Shown: positions 1 to 9,253, numbered from the stretch's first letter. The stretch: 64,000 nt of DNA from Acidobacteriota bacterium (GCA_021787735.1 JAJYLL010000006.1:1-64000), one strand, 5' to 3'. Program-made: numbers and translations. The notes: a model not told the origin generated them from the letters alone.

Positions 1-76
1 GCTGGTGGCTTACTGTGGCCCACGGCTGGTATTGAAAAGTGTGGGGAAGACCGTGACAGCCTGCCCCGATGCAGAG

Positions 77-322
77 TTAGTTGACGTGATAGTCCCCAAT
101 CAAAATGATGCGCTCAAAGACAGGCTCGTATGAGTCATCAAGATAGACTTGGTGATAGATGAAACCCCACCCGCGACGAATAGCCTCATCTTCGGCTTGT
201 TTAAGAGTGTCGAAGCCTTGCAGATCCTGCCCTAATTCCTCTGGGTGAAGTTGTTCGATGTCTTCAACTGGACATGGAAAATACTCTTCTAGCGTTACCA
301 GATCACCTTGATCAATCTGCAT
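77..322 (-). CDS. Small acidic hypothetical protein (81 aa)
   Basis: I do not recognise this protein. It is short, acidic and rich in aromatic residues, with no signal peptide, membrane segment or cysteine motif. A purine-rich AAGGA lies seven bases before the ATG at 322, which favours that ATG over one two codons upstream at 328 that directly abuts the ribosome site. The gene lies to the left of a tRNA 3' fragment and a cluster of short repeats, so it is probably cargo at the end of an integrated element. Its codon use is less GC-rich than that of the chromosomal genes to the right, which fits transfer. Expression is unproven. Confidence 0.5.
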   Translation of the reverse strand: MQIDQGDLVTLEEYFPCPVEDIEQLHPEELGQDLQGFDTLKQAEDEAIRRGWGFIYHQVYLDDSYEPVFERIILIGDYHVN

Positions 323-370
323 ATACATTTCCTTTCACAATAAAATGCGCTTCCATTATGAAGCCGGATG

Positions 371-493
371 TATGACTACCTATGACCACCCCCCATGACC
401 ACTCATAGTCTGTCAGCGTCTGTCAGATTTTGTATGCCACCCATTTCGAAGCCTCATGGATAGCGGGTTCTGGCAATATCTGACAAAATCTAG
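371..493. repeat. Cluster of short direct and inverted repeats beside a tRNA 3' end
   Basis: Three tandem copies of a decamer close to TATGACYACC lie at about 371-403. Two copies of GTCTGTCAG follow at 408-416 and 418-426. A ten-base inverted pair, CAGATTTTGT at 424-433 and ACAAAATCT at 483-491, comes next. Clustered short repeats of this kind near a tRNA end resemble arm-type integrase and excisionase binding sites of genomic islands. The repeats are seen directly; the attachment-site role is inferred, and no integrase gene is inside the window. Confidence 0.45.
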
Positions 494-532
494 CACATGG
501 TTGCAAGTTGTTGATTCTTCGTTACTGTACAA

Positions 533-577
533 CTGGCAGTCATGAGGTCGAGGGTTCGAACCCCTCCAGGTCCACCA
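533..577 (+). other. 3' half of a tRNA gene, probable attachment-site remnant
   Basis: Positions 550-566 form a canonical T arm (GAGGG, loop TTCGAAC, CCCTC). A seven-base acceptor strand, discriminator A574 and an encoded CCA at 575-577 follow. Upstream, CTGGCAG at 533-539 could be an anticodon loop with GGC (Ala), and T571 would allow the G3-U70 pair of alanine tRNAs. No matching 5' acceptor strand, D arm or anticodon-stem partner exists in the preceding 70 bases, so this is not a whole tRNA. A tRNA 3' fragment is what integration at a tRNA gene leaves at the far end of an island. The intact tRNA would be at the other end, outside the window. Confidence 0.6.
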
Positions 578-628
578 TTTTAATGCTCCTCTCCATTTGG
601 CAGGAGTTTTTGCAATCCAGCAGGCGGA

Positions 629-1627
629 CTAATCCAAGAAAACCGGACGGCCAGTCTCTGCAGATTGCAAGGATGCATCCATCAACGACATCACATCGAG
701 GCTCTCCTGAAGCGGGCAAACACTCGAATCTCTGTTTTCTTTAACACACTCGACAAAATGTTTGAGCTGCGCAACGTACATGTCTTCCCGGGATGTATCA
801 ACCCTGGTCGCGCCTGAGCCGGCCGGATATAAAATGAGTTCGTCTGCGGCCTGTTCCCGCTCGCTGACGTTGCCGCTTACGCGAAAACCATATTCAGCCA
901 CAGCCCGAGTCCCGGTAACCTGAACAGAACAGGTAAAGGGCCATGAATCGGCCATAAGGAAACTTGCCTCGATGGTGGCCACAGCGGGTCCGCATCGCAA
1001 CGTCGTCGAAACATGGTCCCAGCAGCCGCTTTCGGACCGGATACCCACCGTGCGAATTTCGCTCGGGTATCCCAGCAACCAGTACACATAGTCTACGTCA
1101 TGAACCTGAAGATCCAGGAGGCAGCCTCCGCTCTTTGCCGGATCGAGAAACCAACTGCCCATAGCATGGGTTGTCCCTAAACGGTGCGCATGGACGACCT
1201 TGACAGAACCCATCTTGCCCCGTTCAATCATTCGTTTGATCTCAACGTACTGCGGCCAGAAGCGCAACACCTGGGCAACCATCAAAACGGCCTTGGCGCG
1301 ATCTTTGGCCGCAACCATCTTTTCACCTGTGTGTCTATTCAAGGCAAAGGGTTTTTCGCAAAGCACGTGGCAACCGTGGGCAAGCGCTTCAATGACGTAC
1401 TCTTCGTGCAGATAAGTGGGTACGCTAACGATGACAGCATCGGGACGGGACTCCACGAGCATGTCGCGAAAGTTTGCGTATAAAATCACGCTTGAATCAC
1501 AGTGCTGCCTTACAAGGTCAGGCCGCGAAGTAAATGCAGCAACCACGCGCGCCCCCTCCACTTTATGACTGGCGTCATAATGAACCTTGCCAATGTACCC
1601 CATGCCCGCGATAGCCAGTTTGATCAT
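629..1627 (-). CDS. Gfo/Idh/MocA family oxidoreductase
   Basis: This is a 332-residue NAD(P)-dependent oxidoreductase, probably acting on a sugar or cyclitol in the cytoplasm. The N-terminal Rossmann fold opens with IAGMGYIGKVHY. The family motif CEKPFALN, carrying the catalytic-site lysine, lies near residue 93. The C-terminal half includes GGCLLDLQVHDVDYVYWLLG, with the His-Asp pair typical of the family. Length is normal. The ATG at 1627 has a good GGAGATC ribosome site directly upstream, and the stop is 50 bases from the tRNA fragment. It stands alone, so the substrate cannot be named. The family assignment is secure. Confidence 0.9.
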   Translation of the reverse strand: MIKLAIAGMGYIGKVHYDASHKVEGARVVAAFTSRPDLVRQHCDSSVILYANFRDMLVESRPDAVIVSVPTYLHEEYVIEALAHGCHVLCEKPFALNRHTGEKMVAAKDRAKAVLMVAQVLRFWPQYVEIKRMIERGKMGSVKVVHAHRLGTTHAMGSWFLDPAKSGGCLLDLQVHDVDYVYWLLGYPSEIRTVGIRSESGCWDHVSTTLRCGPAVATIEASFLMADSWPFTCSVQVTGTRAVAEYGFRVSGNVSEREQAADELILYPAGSGATRVDTSREDMYVAQLKHFVECVKENRDSSVCPLQESLDVMSLMDASLQSAETGRPVFLD

Positions 1628-1819
1628 GATCTCCTTCCCTGAAATCGAGTGACCGCTCTTCGCGCCTTGAATTCACCGCGCCCTTCGCAGATTGTCGAAA
1701 TAACGCACATGATGTCTACCTTATCTTCTTTGTCGAACAGCGACAATCGATCTTCCAGCCGAACACCCTTTCGGCGTGGCTCCTCGCCCTCCAGGTAAAC
1801 GTCAGCGAAGAAAGTTTAA

Positions 1820-2101
1820 TCAATCTTGTGATTTTAATGCGCGAAGCCCCCTGGAGTTAAAGTACTTTCCAACAAAGATTACATCCGTCTCATCGCTGCT
1901 CCCGTAAACAATATAGGTCATCGTGTCTTTTGTGTCGCCCGAGCCGGGCACCTGCTTTTCCCGAGACTGAAGCTGATCTTCAAATGTACTGTTGGGCTCA
2001 GTTGACGCCTTATCGCCATCAGTCCGAAACGCCGGCTTGGCGTTATACTCATCGGTAAAGGTGGCTTGGCATCTGTGACTCCGCGTTTGAGTTTTGTCGG
2101 G
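1820..2101 (-). pseudogene. Headless gene remnant (C-terminal 93 codons)
   Basis: An open frame on the minus strand runs from a TGA at 2102-2104 down to a TGA stop at 1820-1822. It has no ATG, GTG or TTG in its first half. Its translation looks like real protein rather than a shadow: it is hydrophilic and balanced, and near the end includes the strand-like stretches TYIVYGSS and DVIFVGKYF. I do not recognise the family. The upstream part is replaced by the leader of the ceramidase-like gene on the other strand. The best reading is the tail of a gene whose 5' end was lost in a rearrangement. A short protein starting at an internal GTG or ATG is the alternative. Confidence 0.4.
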
Positions 2102-2152
2102 TCACCCGCAAGGGCCCCCAGCCCTTGTCGCCTGACTGTCAAGGAGAAGACT

Positions 2153-3580
2153 GTGAAAGGACCCAAGTTCCATCTCATTCCATTGGTGGTTCTGGCTTGT
2201 GCGTTTTTGGGTGGGGCTGTTCTCCCCGCCCGCGCCTCATGGAAGGCGGGATTCGCGAAGGTCAAAATCACGCCCCACGGCTCGCTTTGGATGGCGGGTT
2301 ATGCCGCCAGGACCCACGCCTCGCAAGGAACGCTTCTGGATTTGCACGCAAAGGCGCTGGCGCTTGAGGATGAATCCGGCCACCGCGCTGTGCTGGTAAC
2401 AACCGACCTGCTGGGACTTCCCCGGGATGTTAGCGAGGAGATCGCTCGCCGCGTCCAGCAGAAGTATAGTTTAGACCGCGACCAGTTGTTTTTGAACTCT
2501 TCACACACGCACTCTGGTCCTGTTCTCGGCACGATGTTGTCCGTTGCTTACGAAGGCAAACAGGGCATCAACGCGGAGCAGTGGGAAGCCGTGAAAGTCT
2601 ATACCCAATTTCTTGAAGGCCAGATCGTCAAGGTAGTGGGGGAAGCCCTTCACAAGCTTCAACCGGCTACTCTCAGCCTCGGGCATGGAGAGGTCGGTTT
2701 CGCTGTCAACCGCCGCGTAAGGACCGCCGCCGGATACGTCGGAGGTGTCAACCCGCAGGGTCCCGTGGACCACGACATCCCCGTTCTGGTAGTCCGGAAC
2801 CAGCATGGCAAGATCCTCGGCGTGGTTTTCGGTTACGCTTGCCACAACACGACTATTGGCTCGGATTACTACAAATTTAGTGGAGACTATGCGGGCTTTG
2901 CCCAACAATTTCTTCAGAAGCATTATCACGGAGCGGTCGCCATGTTCGTGCAGGGATGCGGCGCGGATGCGAATCCCTACCCGCGATGGAGCAAAGATCG
3001 AAGCGGAGTGGAATTTGCCCGGCAGCACGGCGAGGAACTGACCCAGGCAGTGGAGAAAGCCGCGGAGGGCCCTCTGCAGCCGGTCGGCGGGCCGCTCAAG
3101 ACGGCATTTAAAGTCTTTCCCGTCAGGTTCGCCGGGCCGCCCACGCGTGCGGATTATGAAGAACAGCTCAAGAGCGACGACATTTACGTTCGAAAGCACG
3201 CGGAGCAGATGCTGAAGATCATCGACCAGGATGGCCGTGTGCCTTCAAGTTATCCCTATTCGCTTGAAGTCTGGCAATTTGGATCCGGACTGACCCTGGT
3301 AGCATTGGCCGGCGAAGTTGTTGTCGATTATGATTTGAGGCTCAAGAAAGAACTCGGCTCAGACAACCTGTGGGTGGCCGGATACAGCAACGATGTCTTC
3401 GCCTATATCCCCTCGGAGCGAATCCTCAAAGAAGGCGGCTACGAGGGCGGAGGGGCGATGATCTACTACGGCCAACCCGGCCCATTTGCACCCGGCATTG
3501 AAGGAACTATCATCGACGAAGTTCACGAGGTGATTGGAAATCTCCGGGCCCAATCCAAGGTGGCCAGCAAAGCTCGCTAG
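2153..3580 (+). CDS. Secreted neutral/alkaline non-lysosomal ceramidase-like protein
   Basis: The protein resembles the N-terminal catalytic domain of neutral ceramidases, zinc amidases that cleave the N-acyl bond of ceramide. After the signal peptide come WKAGFAKVKITPHG and WMAGYAAR, typical of the family N-terminus. The zinc-site motif NSSHTHSGP lies near residue 120, and YACHNTTIG and QGCGADANPYPR follow. I chose the GTG at 2153, preceded by AAGGAGA, over an in-frame ATG at 2066. This start puts a hydrophobic signal peptide ending in ARA at the N-terminus. At 475 residues it lacks the long C-terminal domain of full ceramidases, as do many acidobacterial homologues. The substrate in vivo is unknown. 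A Tat-type DegT gene follows 54 bases downstream, probably in one transcript. Confidence 0.82.
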   Translation: MKGPKFHLIPLVVLACAFLGGAVLPARASWKAGFAKVKITPHGSLWMAGYAARTHASQGTLLDLHAKALALEDESGHRAVLVTTDLLGLPRDVSEEIARRVQQKYSLDRDQLFLNSSHTHSGPVLGTMLSVAYEGKQGINAEQWEAVKVYTQFLEGQIVKVVGEALHKLQPATLSLGHGEVGFAVNRRVRTAAGYVGGVNPQGPVDHDIPVLVVRNQHGKILGVVFGYACHNTTIGSDYYKFSGDYAGFAQQFLQKHYHGAVAMFVQGCGADANPYPRWSKDRSGVEFARQHGEELTQAVEKAAEGPLQPVGGPLKTAFKVFPVRFAGPPTRADYEEQLKSDDIYVRKHAEQMLKIIDQDGRVPSSYPYSLEVWQFGSGLTLVALAGEVVVDYDLRLKKELGSDNLWVAGYSNDVFAYIPSERILKEGGYEGGGAMIYYGQPGPFAPGIEGTIIDEVHEVIGNLRAQSKVASKAR

Positions 3581-3634
3581 CCTGGTTTCGGATGACCGTC
3601 AAGGAGTGGGCATTCAGGATTTGAGGGAGGAATT

Positions 3635-4990
3635 ATGAAAGACAATCTCACGCGACGAGATTTTCTGGGCAGCGCAGTGGGCGTTGCAGTGGGACTGGCA
3701 GCAACAGAACGGGGTTTTTCAAAAGCGGCCCCGACATCACCGGGAAGCGCCAGCTTGGCGGTTCTCGGCGGCAGTCCGGTCCGGACGAAGCCCTTCCCAT
3801 CGTGGCCTGTAATTGAGGAGAACGATAAGAGGGGCTGGATGCAGGTGCTGATGACGGGCAAATGGAACCGTCTGGACGGCCACTTCACTCACCAATTTGA
3901 AACCACCTGGGCGAACATGCTTGGCGCCAAATACGGCTTGGCCACCGCCAGCGGGACAACAGCTTTGCTGACGTCGGCCAACGCGCTCGGCATCGGGCCC
4001 GGCGACGAAGTTATCGTCCCCCCTTACACCTTTGTCGCGACGGTAAACATTGTTCTGATGCAACATGCCCTGCCGGTCTTTGTCGACACCGATCCCGAAA
4101 CCTTCCAGATTGACGCCCGCAAAGTTGAGGCCGCAATCACCAAACAAACTCGTTGCATTATCCCCGTTCACCTGGGAGGCTCGGCCGCTGACTTGGATAC
4201 CATCCTCGATGTCGCCAAACGGCACAATTTGTTCGTCATTGAGGACGCCTGCCAGGCCCATCTCGCGGAGTGGCATCACAAGAAAGTGAGCACGTTGGGT
4301 AATCTTGGATGCTTCAGTTTCCAGGCCTCAAAGAACCTGAATTCCGGGGAAGGTGGGGCAATCCTGACGAACGACCCGGGGCTCTACGAATTCTGCCTGA
4401 GTTTCCACAATCAAGGCAGGGGCAGATACAACTCCGGATTCGGCTACGTGCGGAATGGAGCAAATTTCCGCATGACCGAATTCCAGGGTGCCCTGCTCCT
4501 GCAGCAACTGACCCGGCTGGAAGCGCAAAGCCGCGTTCGGACGGAAAACGCCGAGTATCTGACGAAGCTCCTTAAGGAGATTCCCGGAATTTCACCGGCC
4601 CGTATGTACGATGGCTGCACCAGAAACGCGTATCACCTCTACATGTTTCATTACGACAGCGCGCATTTTGCCGGGCTTCCGCGTTCGCGGTTTCTGAAGG
4701 CCCTCTCCGCGGAGGGTGTTCCCACGTCGGGCGGATACACACCGCTGAACAAGGAGCCATTCATCAAGGAGGCCCTTGGCTCACGCGCCTTTAAGGCCAT
4801 ATACACCGAGAAAGAGCTGGCCGAATACGAAGAGCGGAACGACTGCCCTGAAAATGACAATCTCTGCGAGAGAGCTGTCTGGTTCACGCAAACCATGTTC
4901 TTGGGAACAAGAGACGACATGAACCAGATTGCAGAAGCGATCAGAAAGATCCAGAAGCAGGCTGGCGCGCTCGTCCGATCCCAAGCCTGA
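3635..4990 (+). CDS. DegT/DnrJ/EryC1/StrS-family aminotransferase with Tat signal
   Basis: A 451-residue PLP-dependent fold-type I protein of the sugar aminotransferase family. The N-terminus carries a twin-arginine signal ([11 protein letters not shown] followed by a hydrophobic stretch), unexpected for an enzyme that binds PLP in the cytoplasm. The cofactor site is complete: [22 protein letters not shown], and the Schiff-base lysine in [14 protein letters not shown]. The start ATG has a near-perfect GGGAGGA site. Co-directional with the ceramidase-like gene upstream. Tat-linked DegT proteins occur in Acidobacteria and Planctomycetes, but their substrate is not established. Export after folding with PLP bound is the natural inference. 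Confidence 0.88.
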   Translation: MKDNLTRRDFLGSAVGVAVGLAATERGFSKAAPTSPGSASLAVLGGSPVRTKPFPSWPVIEENDKRGWMQVLMTGKWNRLDGHFTHQFETTWANMLGAKYGLATASGTTALLTSANALGIGPGDEVIVPPYTFVATVNIVLMQHALPVFVDTDPETFQIDARKVEAAITKQTRCIIPVHLGGSAADLDTILDVAKRHNLFVIEDACQAHLAEWHHKKVSTLGNLGCFSFQASKNLNSGEGGAILTNDPGLYEFCLSFHNQGRGRYNSGFGYVRNGANFRMTEFQGALLLQQLTRLEAQSRVRTENAEYLTKLLKEIPGISPARMYDGCTRNAYHLYMFHYDSAHFAGLPRSRFLKALSAEGVPTSGGYTPLNKEPFIKEALGSRAFKAIYTEKELAEYEERNDCPENDNLCERAVWFTQTMFLGTRDDMNQIAEAIRKIQKQAGALVRSQA

Positions 4991-5371
4991 CGTGTAACTC
5001 CGGACCGGTGAGGAATTGGTCCACCCCAGGCGTCAGGCCAGCCAACTTGTTTGATGGTCTGGTCCGCCTTCACTTTGATCTGAATTCAGAGAAAGCCTGC
5101 CACACTCTTAACCCCCGGCCGTGCACGGAATCCGATATGGCGGCATAGTACGAAATCGCCCGCGAGCTTCCCAGGTTAGCAGAGATTGCAGAAAGCTGGA
5201 AATTTGCATGACGCTGCATTGAAGGCCATTGTTCTTAAGGCAGCGCCCATGCCGCATTTTCCCTTCTGAAAAACCCGCAGAGAGCCCAATGCAAACAGCG
5301 CTGTGCTGAAGATTCGTTGGCGCGCTTCCCGGCGGCTCTCTTACAATGAAGATTTTGCTGCGCATTTCACT
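4991..5371. other. Intergenic region, no gene seen
   Basis: About 380 bases between the DegT gene and the DUF2914 gene. Frames on both strands are short and lack a ribosome site. I see no tRNA, strong hairpin with a T-tract or repeat. The promoter of the DUF2914 gene probably lies in the last 150 bases, but no convincing -35/-10 pair stands out. Confidence 0.5.
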
Positions 5372-6592
5372 ATGTCTATCGGTAAAAGATCAGTCCTGGG
5401 TTTTGCACGGAATTGGTACGGGCGGCTTGAGCGGCCAATCTCTTCGCTCTCGCTCATCGGCGGTTTCGTTTTCGATGCCCTCACCTTGCGCCGCGTCGAT
5501 TTCTTTTGGGAGAATTTCTGGGTCGTCGGCCACATTGCGATCGTAACCATCTGCGCAATCTGGATCAACCTGCTGGACAATAAAGCCGACAAAAAAGGAA
5601 CGCCACCGGAAACGGACCCCCATAGGATTCACTTCTGGCTTGTGAACGCCATGCAGTTTTTCTTCGGAGGCATCCTCTCCGTTTTTCTCGTCTTCTACTT
5701 CCGGAGCGGTACCATCGCCACAAGCTGGCCATTCCTTCTGATCCTGGCTCTGGCGTTCATCGCCAACGAATCCCTTAAGCGCCGGTATGCGCGCCTGTCG
5801 TTCCAGATCGCGCTCCTGTTTCTCACGTTCTATGCGTTTGCCATCTACTTCATACCAATGGTGTTGCACCGGATCAGCACAAGGGTGTTTCTGATCAGCG
5901 GTATTGCCAGCGTTGCTGCTATCAGCCTTGTTCTTCTGATCCTCGCAACGTTTTCCCGCCAGCGGTTCGCGGGCAGGGCACGGCGGACGGTCCCAGGCGT
6001 GATCGCCGGCATTCTGGTTCTCGTGAACGGACTCTACTTTCTTAACCTCATCCCGCCGCTTCCTTTGTCCCTGAAGCGGGCGGATGTTTTCCACTCGCTG
6101 AAAGTGAATGGCCCGGGCAATTACACCGTAACCACTGAGAACAGAACCATCAGCGGCATTGCACCTATCGATTTCGTTGCGCGGTTCTTCGCCCTCAGAC
6201 AAACTGTCCGCATCAGGCCCGGCGACCCGCTTACGGTCTACACCGCGGTTTTTTCTCCGACCTCGCTCACCACCAGGATCGTTCACGAATGGCAGTATTA
6301 TGACCGGGCCAAAGGCGAGTGGATCACGAGGGCACGCGTCCCACTTTCCGTCGTGGGTGGACGTGACGGCGGCTACCGCACGTTTTCTATAGTGTCTGCA
6401 ATCACACCCGGCCCCTGGCGTGTGGACGTTGAAACTCCAGGCGGCCAGGCGATCGGACGGCTGAACTTTACTGTCGTTATTCAGGACCAGGAGCCGCAAC
6501 TCCGCACAGAAACTATTGGACGCTCCTCATCGCCCATCCAGGAAAAGAACGCGGCTCAACCAGCCCGCACACTCAGTCAGGCGCAAAATTAA
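5372..6592 (+). CDS. DUF2914 domain membrane protein
   Basis: A 406-residue protein with six or seven hydrophobic segments in the first 230 residues and a soluble C-terminal domain of about 150 residues. The C-terminal part carries DUF2914 features: TRIVHEWQYYDRAKGEWITR and GPWRVDVETPGGQAIGRLNF. The domain's role is unknown; it is thought to sit outside the membrane on a multi-pass anchor. The start is uncertain. An in-frame GTG at 5303 adds 23 residues, but neither start has a good ribosome site, and the ATG at 5372 gives the N-terminus expected before RLERPISSLSL. It stands alone. Confidence 0.75.
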   Translation: MSIGKRSVLGFARNWYGRLERPISSLSLIGGFVFDALTLRRVDFFWENFWVVGHIAIVTICAIWINLLDNKADKKGTPPETDPHRIHFWLVNAMQFFFGGILSVFLVFYFRSGTIATSWPFLLILALAFIANESLKRRYARLSFQIALLFLTFYAFAIYFIPMVLHRISTRVFLISGIASVAAISLVLLILATFSRQRFAGRARRTVPGVIAGILVLVNGLYFLNLIPPLPLSLKRADVFHSLKVNGPGNYTVTTENRTISGIAPIDFVARFFALRQTVRIRPGDPLTVYTAVFSPTSLTTRIVHEWQYYDRAKGEWITRARVPLSVVGGRDGGYRTFSIVSAITPGPWRVDVETPGGQAIGRLNFTVVIQDQEPQLRTETIGRSSSPIQEKNAAQPARTLSQAQN

Positions 6593-6693
6593 TCACTAAA
6601 GCGCAGCCGCGCGTCGCGATGCTGGCCTGATGAACACAAAATCGCGCTGTCCGGGAATCTGTTTCTGCCGGCGATCAGGAACTGCCGCCAGCT

Positions 6694-7722
6694 TTACAGG
6701 TCTGAAAGGGTTCGTTCGCGCTGGCGATAAAACTTGTCATAGTATTTCAGGTATTCGCCGGCGCGGGCTTTGCGAATCCAATCAGGGTTCTGGATGTACC
6801 AATTGACTGTCCGTCCCAGACCCTCCTCAAGACCGATGGATGGGCTCCATCCAAGGTCAGCGGTTATCCTTCTCGTGTCCAGGGCATAACGACGGTCATG
6901 TCCCGGCCGGTCCGCAACAAACTCAATCAGGCTCTCCGGCCTGCCCATGATCCGGAGAACATGGCGTACGATCTCCAGATTCGTGACGGTATTCTCGCAG
7001 GCGATGTTGTAAACTTCTCCGGGACGTCCCCAGTAAAGCACGGCGTCGAGTGCGCGGCAGTGGTCCTCCACGTAAATCCAGTCGCGCTCATTGAGACCGT
7101 CGCCAAAAATCGGCAGCGTCTTCCCTTCCAACGCATTGCAAATCATCAGGGGGACCAGTTTCTCCGGAAACTGGTTCGGGCCGTAGTTATTGGAACAGCG
7201 GGTTATGATCGCCGGGAAGCGATAGGTCATCCAGTAACTTCGGACGATCATGTCAGACGCTGCTTTGCTGGCAGCATAAGGGCTGTTGGGGCGCAACGGT
7301 GACTGCTCGTCAGCGGATTCGCCCAGGTGGAGGCTTCCATAAACCTCATCCGTCGAAATATGAACAAACCGCTCGATGCGGCACCGCCGGGCCGCCTCAA
7401 CCAGAGTGTGCGTGCCCTGCACGTTGGTTCGAACAAATTCCTGAGCATCCTCAATACTGCGGTCCACGTGGCTCTCCGCAGCGAAATGAACCACCACATC
7501 CGGGTCCCGCTGCATCAAGTCCTCAACCAGCTTCGTGTCGCACACATCGCCCAGCACGAATTCATAGTTCACATGGGATACCAACGCCCCCAGGTTATCG
7601 GGATTGCCGGCATAGGTGAGCTTATCAAGGTTGATAATTTCCGCGTCCGGATGGGCACCCAGAAAATACCGGATAAAGTTCGAACCGATAAATCCAGCGC
7701 CCCCTGTTACCAGAACTTTCAA
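6694..7722 (-). CDS. rfbB: dTDP-glucose 4,6-dehydratase
   Basis: Converts dTDP-glucose to dTDP-4-keto-6-deoxyglucose in deoxysugar (for example rhamnose) synthesis. This is a short-chain dehydrogenase-type protein with TGGAGFIGSNF for NAD binding, the family signature STDEVYG, the YAASKAASD catalytic Tyr-Lys pair, and the C-terminal RPGHDRRYALD. A strong AAAGGAG site sits eight bases before a TTG at 7722 that begins directly at the Rossmann strand (LKVLVTGGAG). I prefer this over a GTG at 7758. The other dTDP-rhamnose genes (rfbA, C, D) are not adjacent, so it may serve another surface glycan. The function is confident from the motifs. Confidence 0.92.
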   Translation of the reverse strand: MKVLVTGGAGFIGSNFIRYFLGAHPDAEIINLDKLTYAGNPDNLGALVSHVNYEFVLGDVCDTKLVEDLMQRDPDVVVHFAAESHVDRSIEDAQEFVRTNVQGTHTLVEAARRCRIERFVHISTDEVYGSLHLGESADEQSPLRPNSPYAASKAASDMIVRSYWMTYRFPAIITRCSNNYGPNQFPEKLVPLMICNALEGKTLPIFGDGLNERDWIYVEDHCRALDAVLYWGRPGEVYNIACENTVTNLEIVRHVLRIMGRPESLIEFVADRPGHDRRYALDTRRITADLGWSPSIGLEEGLGRTVNWYIQNPDWIRKARAGEYLKYYDKFYRQRERTLSDL

Positions 7723-7898
7723 AGGCAATGCTCCTTTGCCCTTTTCTAGCTTCTTCACGGATCAGTCGCGCCGATTTACAGGAAGCCTTCGCCGCCAGCA
7801 GCAAGGAAGTTTCCAGGGCCCCTGCTGGAACGAAACACGCGTTTCCTGACGGACAGGAAATGCCAGCGACGCCGGGAAATTTTATCAGATTGCCTTAG

Positions 7899-8018
7899 CA
7901 GGATGTTGAAAAAGCCCGTAGCGGCGGCCTTACGCCGCCCACCAGCGCTGAAAGTGTTGACCTTATGGCGGGGTGAACCCGCCGCTACGTCTTCTCTGCG
8001 GGATATTCCAACAGCCTG
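7899..8018. repeat. Palindromic MITE/REP-like element (~120 bp)
   Basis: The ends are imperfect inverted repeats, CAGGATGTTGAAAAA on the left and the complement of CAGGCTGTTGGAATAT on the right. Inside are hairpins built on GTAGCGGCGG, including GGCGGC-CTTAC-GCCGCC at 7923-7939 and GGCGGGTT-like arms near 7970-7987. There is no coding capacity. It resembles a non-autonomous element or a REP cluster. The same GGCGGC-YTTAC-GCCGCC core recurs near 62.0 and 62.3 kb in this window. Confidence 0.6.
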
Positions 8019-8125
8019 TTCGGTCTAAGGAGCGAACAGCGGGCACGTTCAGACTACAGCCTGCCGCCCCAACCCCTGTTCAAGGGATTTAATGACGGCA
8101 GCATCGTAACCCCACGGGAAGAGAC

Positions 8126-9253
8126 CTAAATCTGCTGTCCAAAGGCCGCTGTAATCTCGGTGACCGGACTGGGCTTGGTACGAACCCCCGGATAATCCAC
8201 GCCGAAGTTCCGGATCTTGTACTGCAGCGCCCTGACGCTGATGTGCAGAAGCCGTGCAGCCTCTGTTCGGTTCCCGCCCGTCATTGCGAGAGCGCGCGTG
8301 ATGGCCGTTTTTTCCGCTCCCTCTTTCAGGCGCCGTACTTTCTGCTTCAGATCCCCCGGCTGCGATTCTGCCCCATTGTCGTTCCGATGGACAATCTGCA
8401 ACGGGCCGATCGAGACCACTGGGCCCTCCTGCTGCAGTTGCCGAAGCGCCCGGGTTTCGTCTCTGATAATCAGGTAGCGGCGGACAAAGTTCTCAAGCTC
8501 GCGGATATTACCCGGCCACGAGTACTCCGTGCAGGCTTCGAGAAGCAGGTCCGAAACCGGCAGCGGAGGTCGGTCAATCTGCGCGGACCAGTAATCAATA
8601 AAGTGATCGAGCAACGCCGGAATGTCTTCCTGCCTTTCTCTCAAGGGTGGCAGGAAAATGGTATAGACGTTCAGCCGGTAGTAAAGGTCTCGGCGGAAAG
8701 TTCCCTCAGCCATCGCCTGGGAAATCCTGGTATTAGTCGCAGCAATGACCCTGACATCCACCTGCGTCGGGGTGTAACTGCCAAGGCGAGAAAACTCCCC
8801 ATCCTGAAGAACGTGCAGGAGTTTTGCCTGAAGTCCAATCGGCATTTCGGCAATCTCGTCCAGAAGGATTGTCCCACGGTGGCAGGCTTCGAACTTCCCT
8901 GCCTTTGCCTTGGTCGCTCCCGTAAATGCGCCTGCCTCATACCCAAAGAGCTCGCTTTCGAGCAGTTCGGAAGGCAGCGCCGCGCAGTTGATCTTCATGA
9001 ACCGCTGGGCTGAACGGCCTGACAATTCGTGAATCATGTTGGCGACAACGCCCTTGCCTGTTCCGCTCTCACCCAGGAGCAATATTGGAATGTCGAATTC
9101 GGCAATCTGGTGAATCTGGTTGCAGATGTCTCTCATCACACTGCTGACGGCTACAAAACCATTCTCATTCTTCACTGGCGCAGGACGCGTTTCCGGTCTG
9201 GATTGCTTCGCCTTCCACGCAAACCCATCTATCGACGTAACTATATTTGTCAA
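8126..9253 (-). CDS. Sigma-54-dependent Fis-family transcriptional activator
   Basis: A 375-residue AAA+ enhancer-binding protein that activates promoters used by RNA polymerase with sigma-54. It contains Walker A GESGTGKG, the sigma-54 contact loop GAFTGA, Walker B-type ILLDEIAEM, and a C-terminal Fis helix-turn-helix (MTGGNRTEAARLLHIS). There is no receiver or GAF domain: the AAA+ module starts near residue 35, so it belongs to the PspF-like group without a regulatory domain. The start is a TTG at 9253 with an AGGAGGGGG ribosome site. A NarL-type regulator lies upstream on the same strand, about 220 bases away. Target genes are not evident here. Confidence 0.9.
   Translation of the reverse strand: MTNIVTSIDGFAWKAKQSRPETRPAPVKNENGFVAVSSVMRDICNQIHQIAEFDIPILLLGESGTGKGVVANMIHELSGRSAQRFMKINCAALPSELLESELFGYEAGAFTGATKAKAGKFEACHRGTILLDEIAEMPIGLQAKLLHVLQDGEFSRLGSYTPTQVDVRVIAATNTRISQAMAEGTFRRDLYYRLNVYTIFLPPLRERQEDIPALLDHFIDYWSAQIDRPPLPVSDLLLEACTEYSWPGNIRELENFVRRYLIIRDETRALRQLQQEGPVVSIGPLQIVHRNDNGAESQPGDLKQKVRRLKEGAEKTAITRALAMTGGNRTEAARLLHISVRALQYKIRNFGVDYPGVRTKPSPVTEITAAFGQQI

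Noticed and set aside
505-577. Complete tRNA gene
   Set aside because: The T arm, acceptor 3' strand and CCA are canonical, but no 5' acceptor strand, D arm or paired anticodon stem exists upstream. Reported as a fragment.
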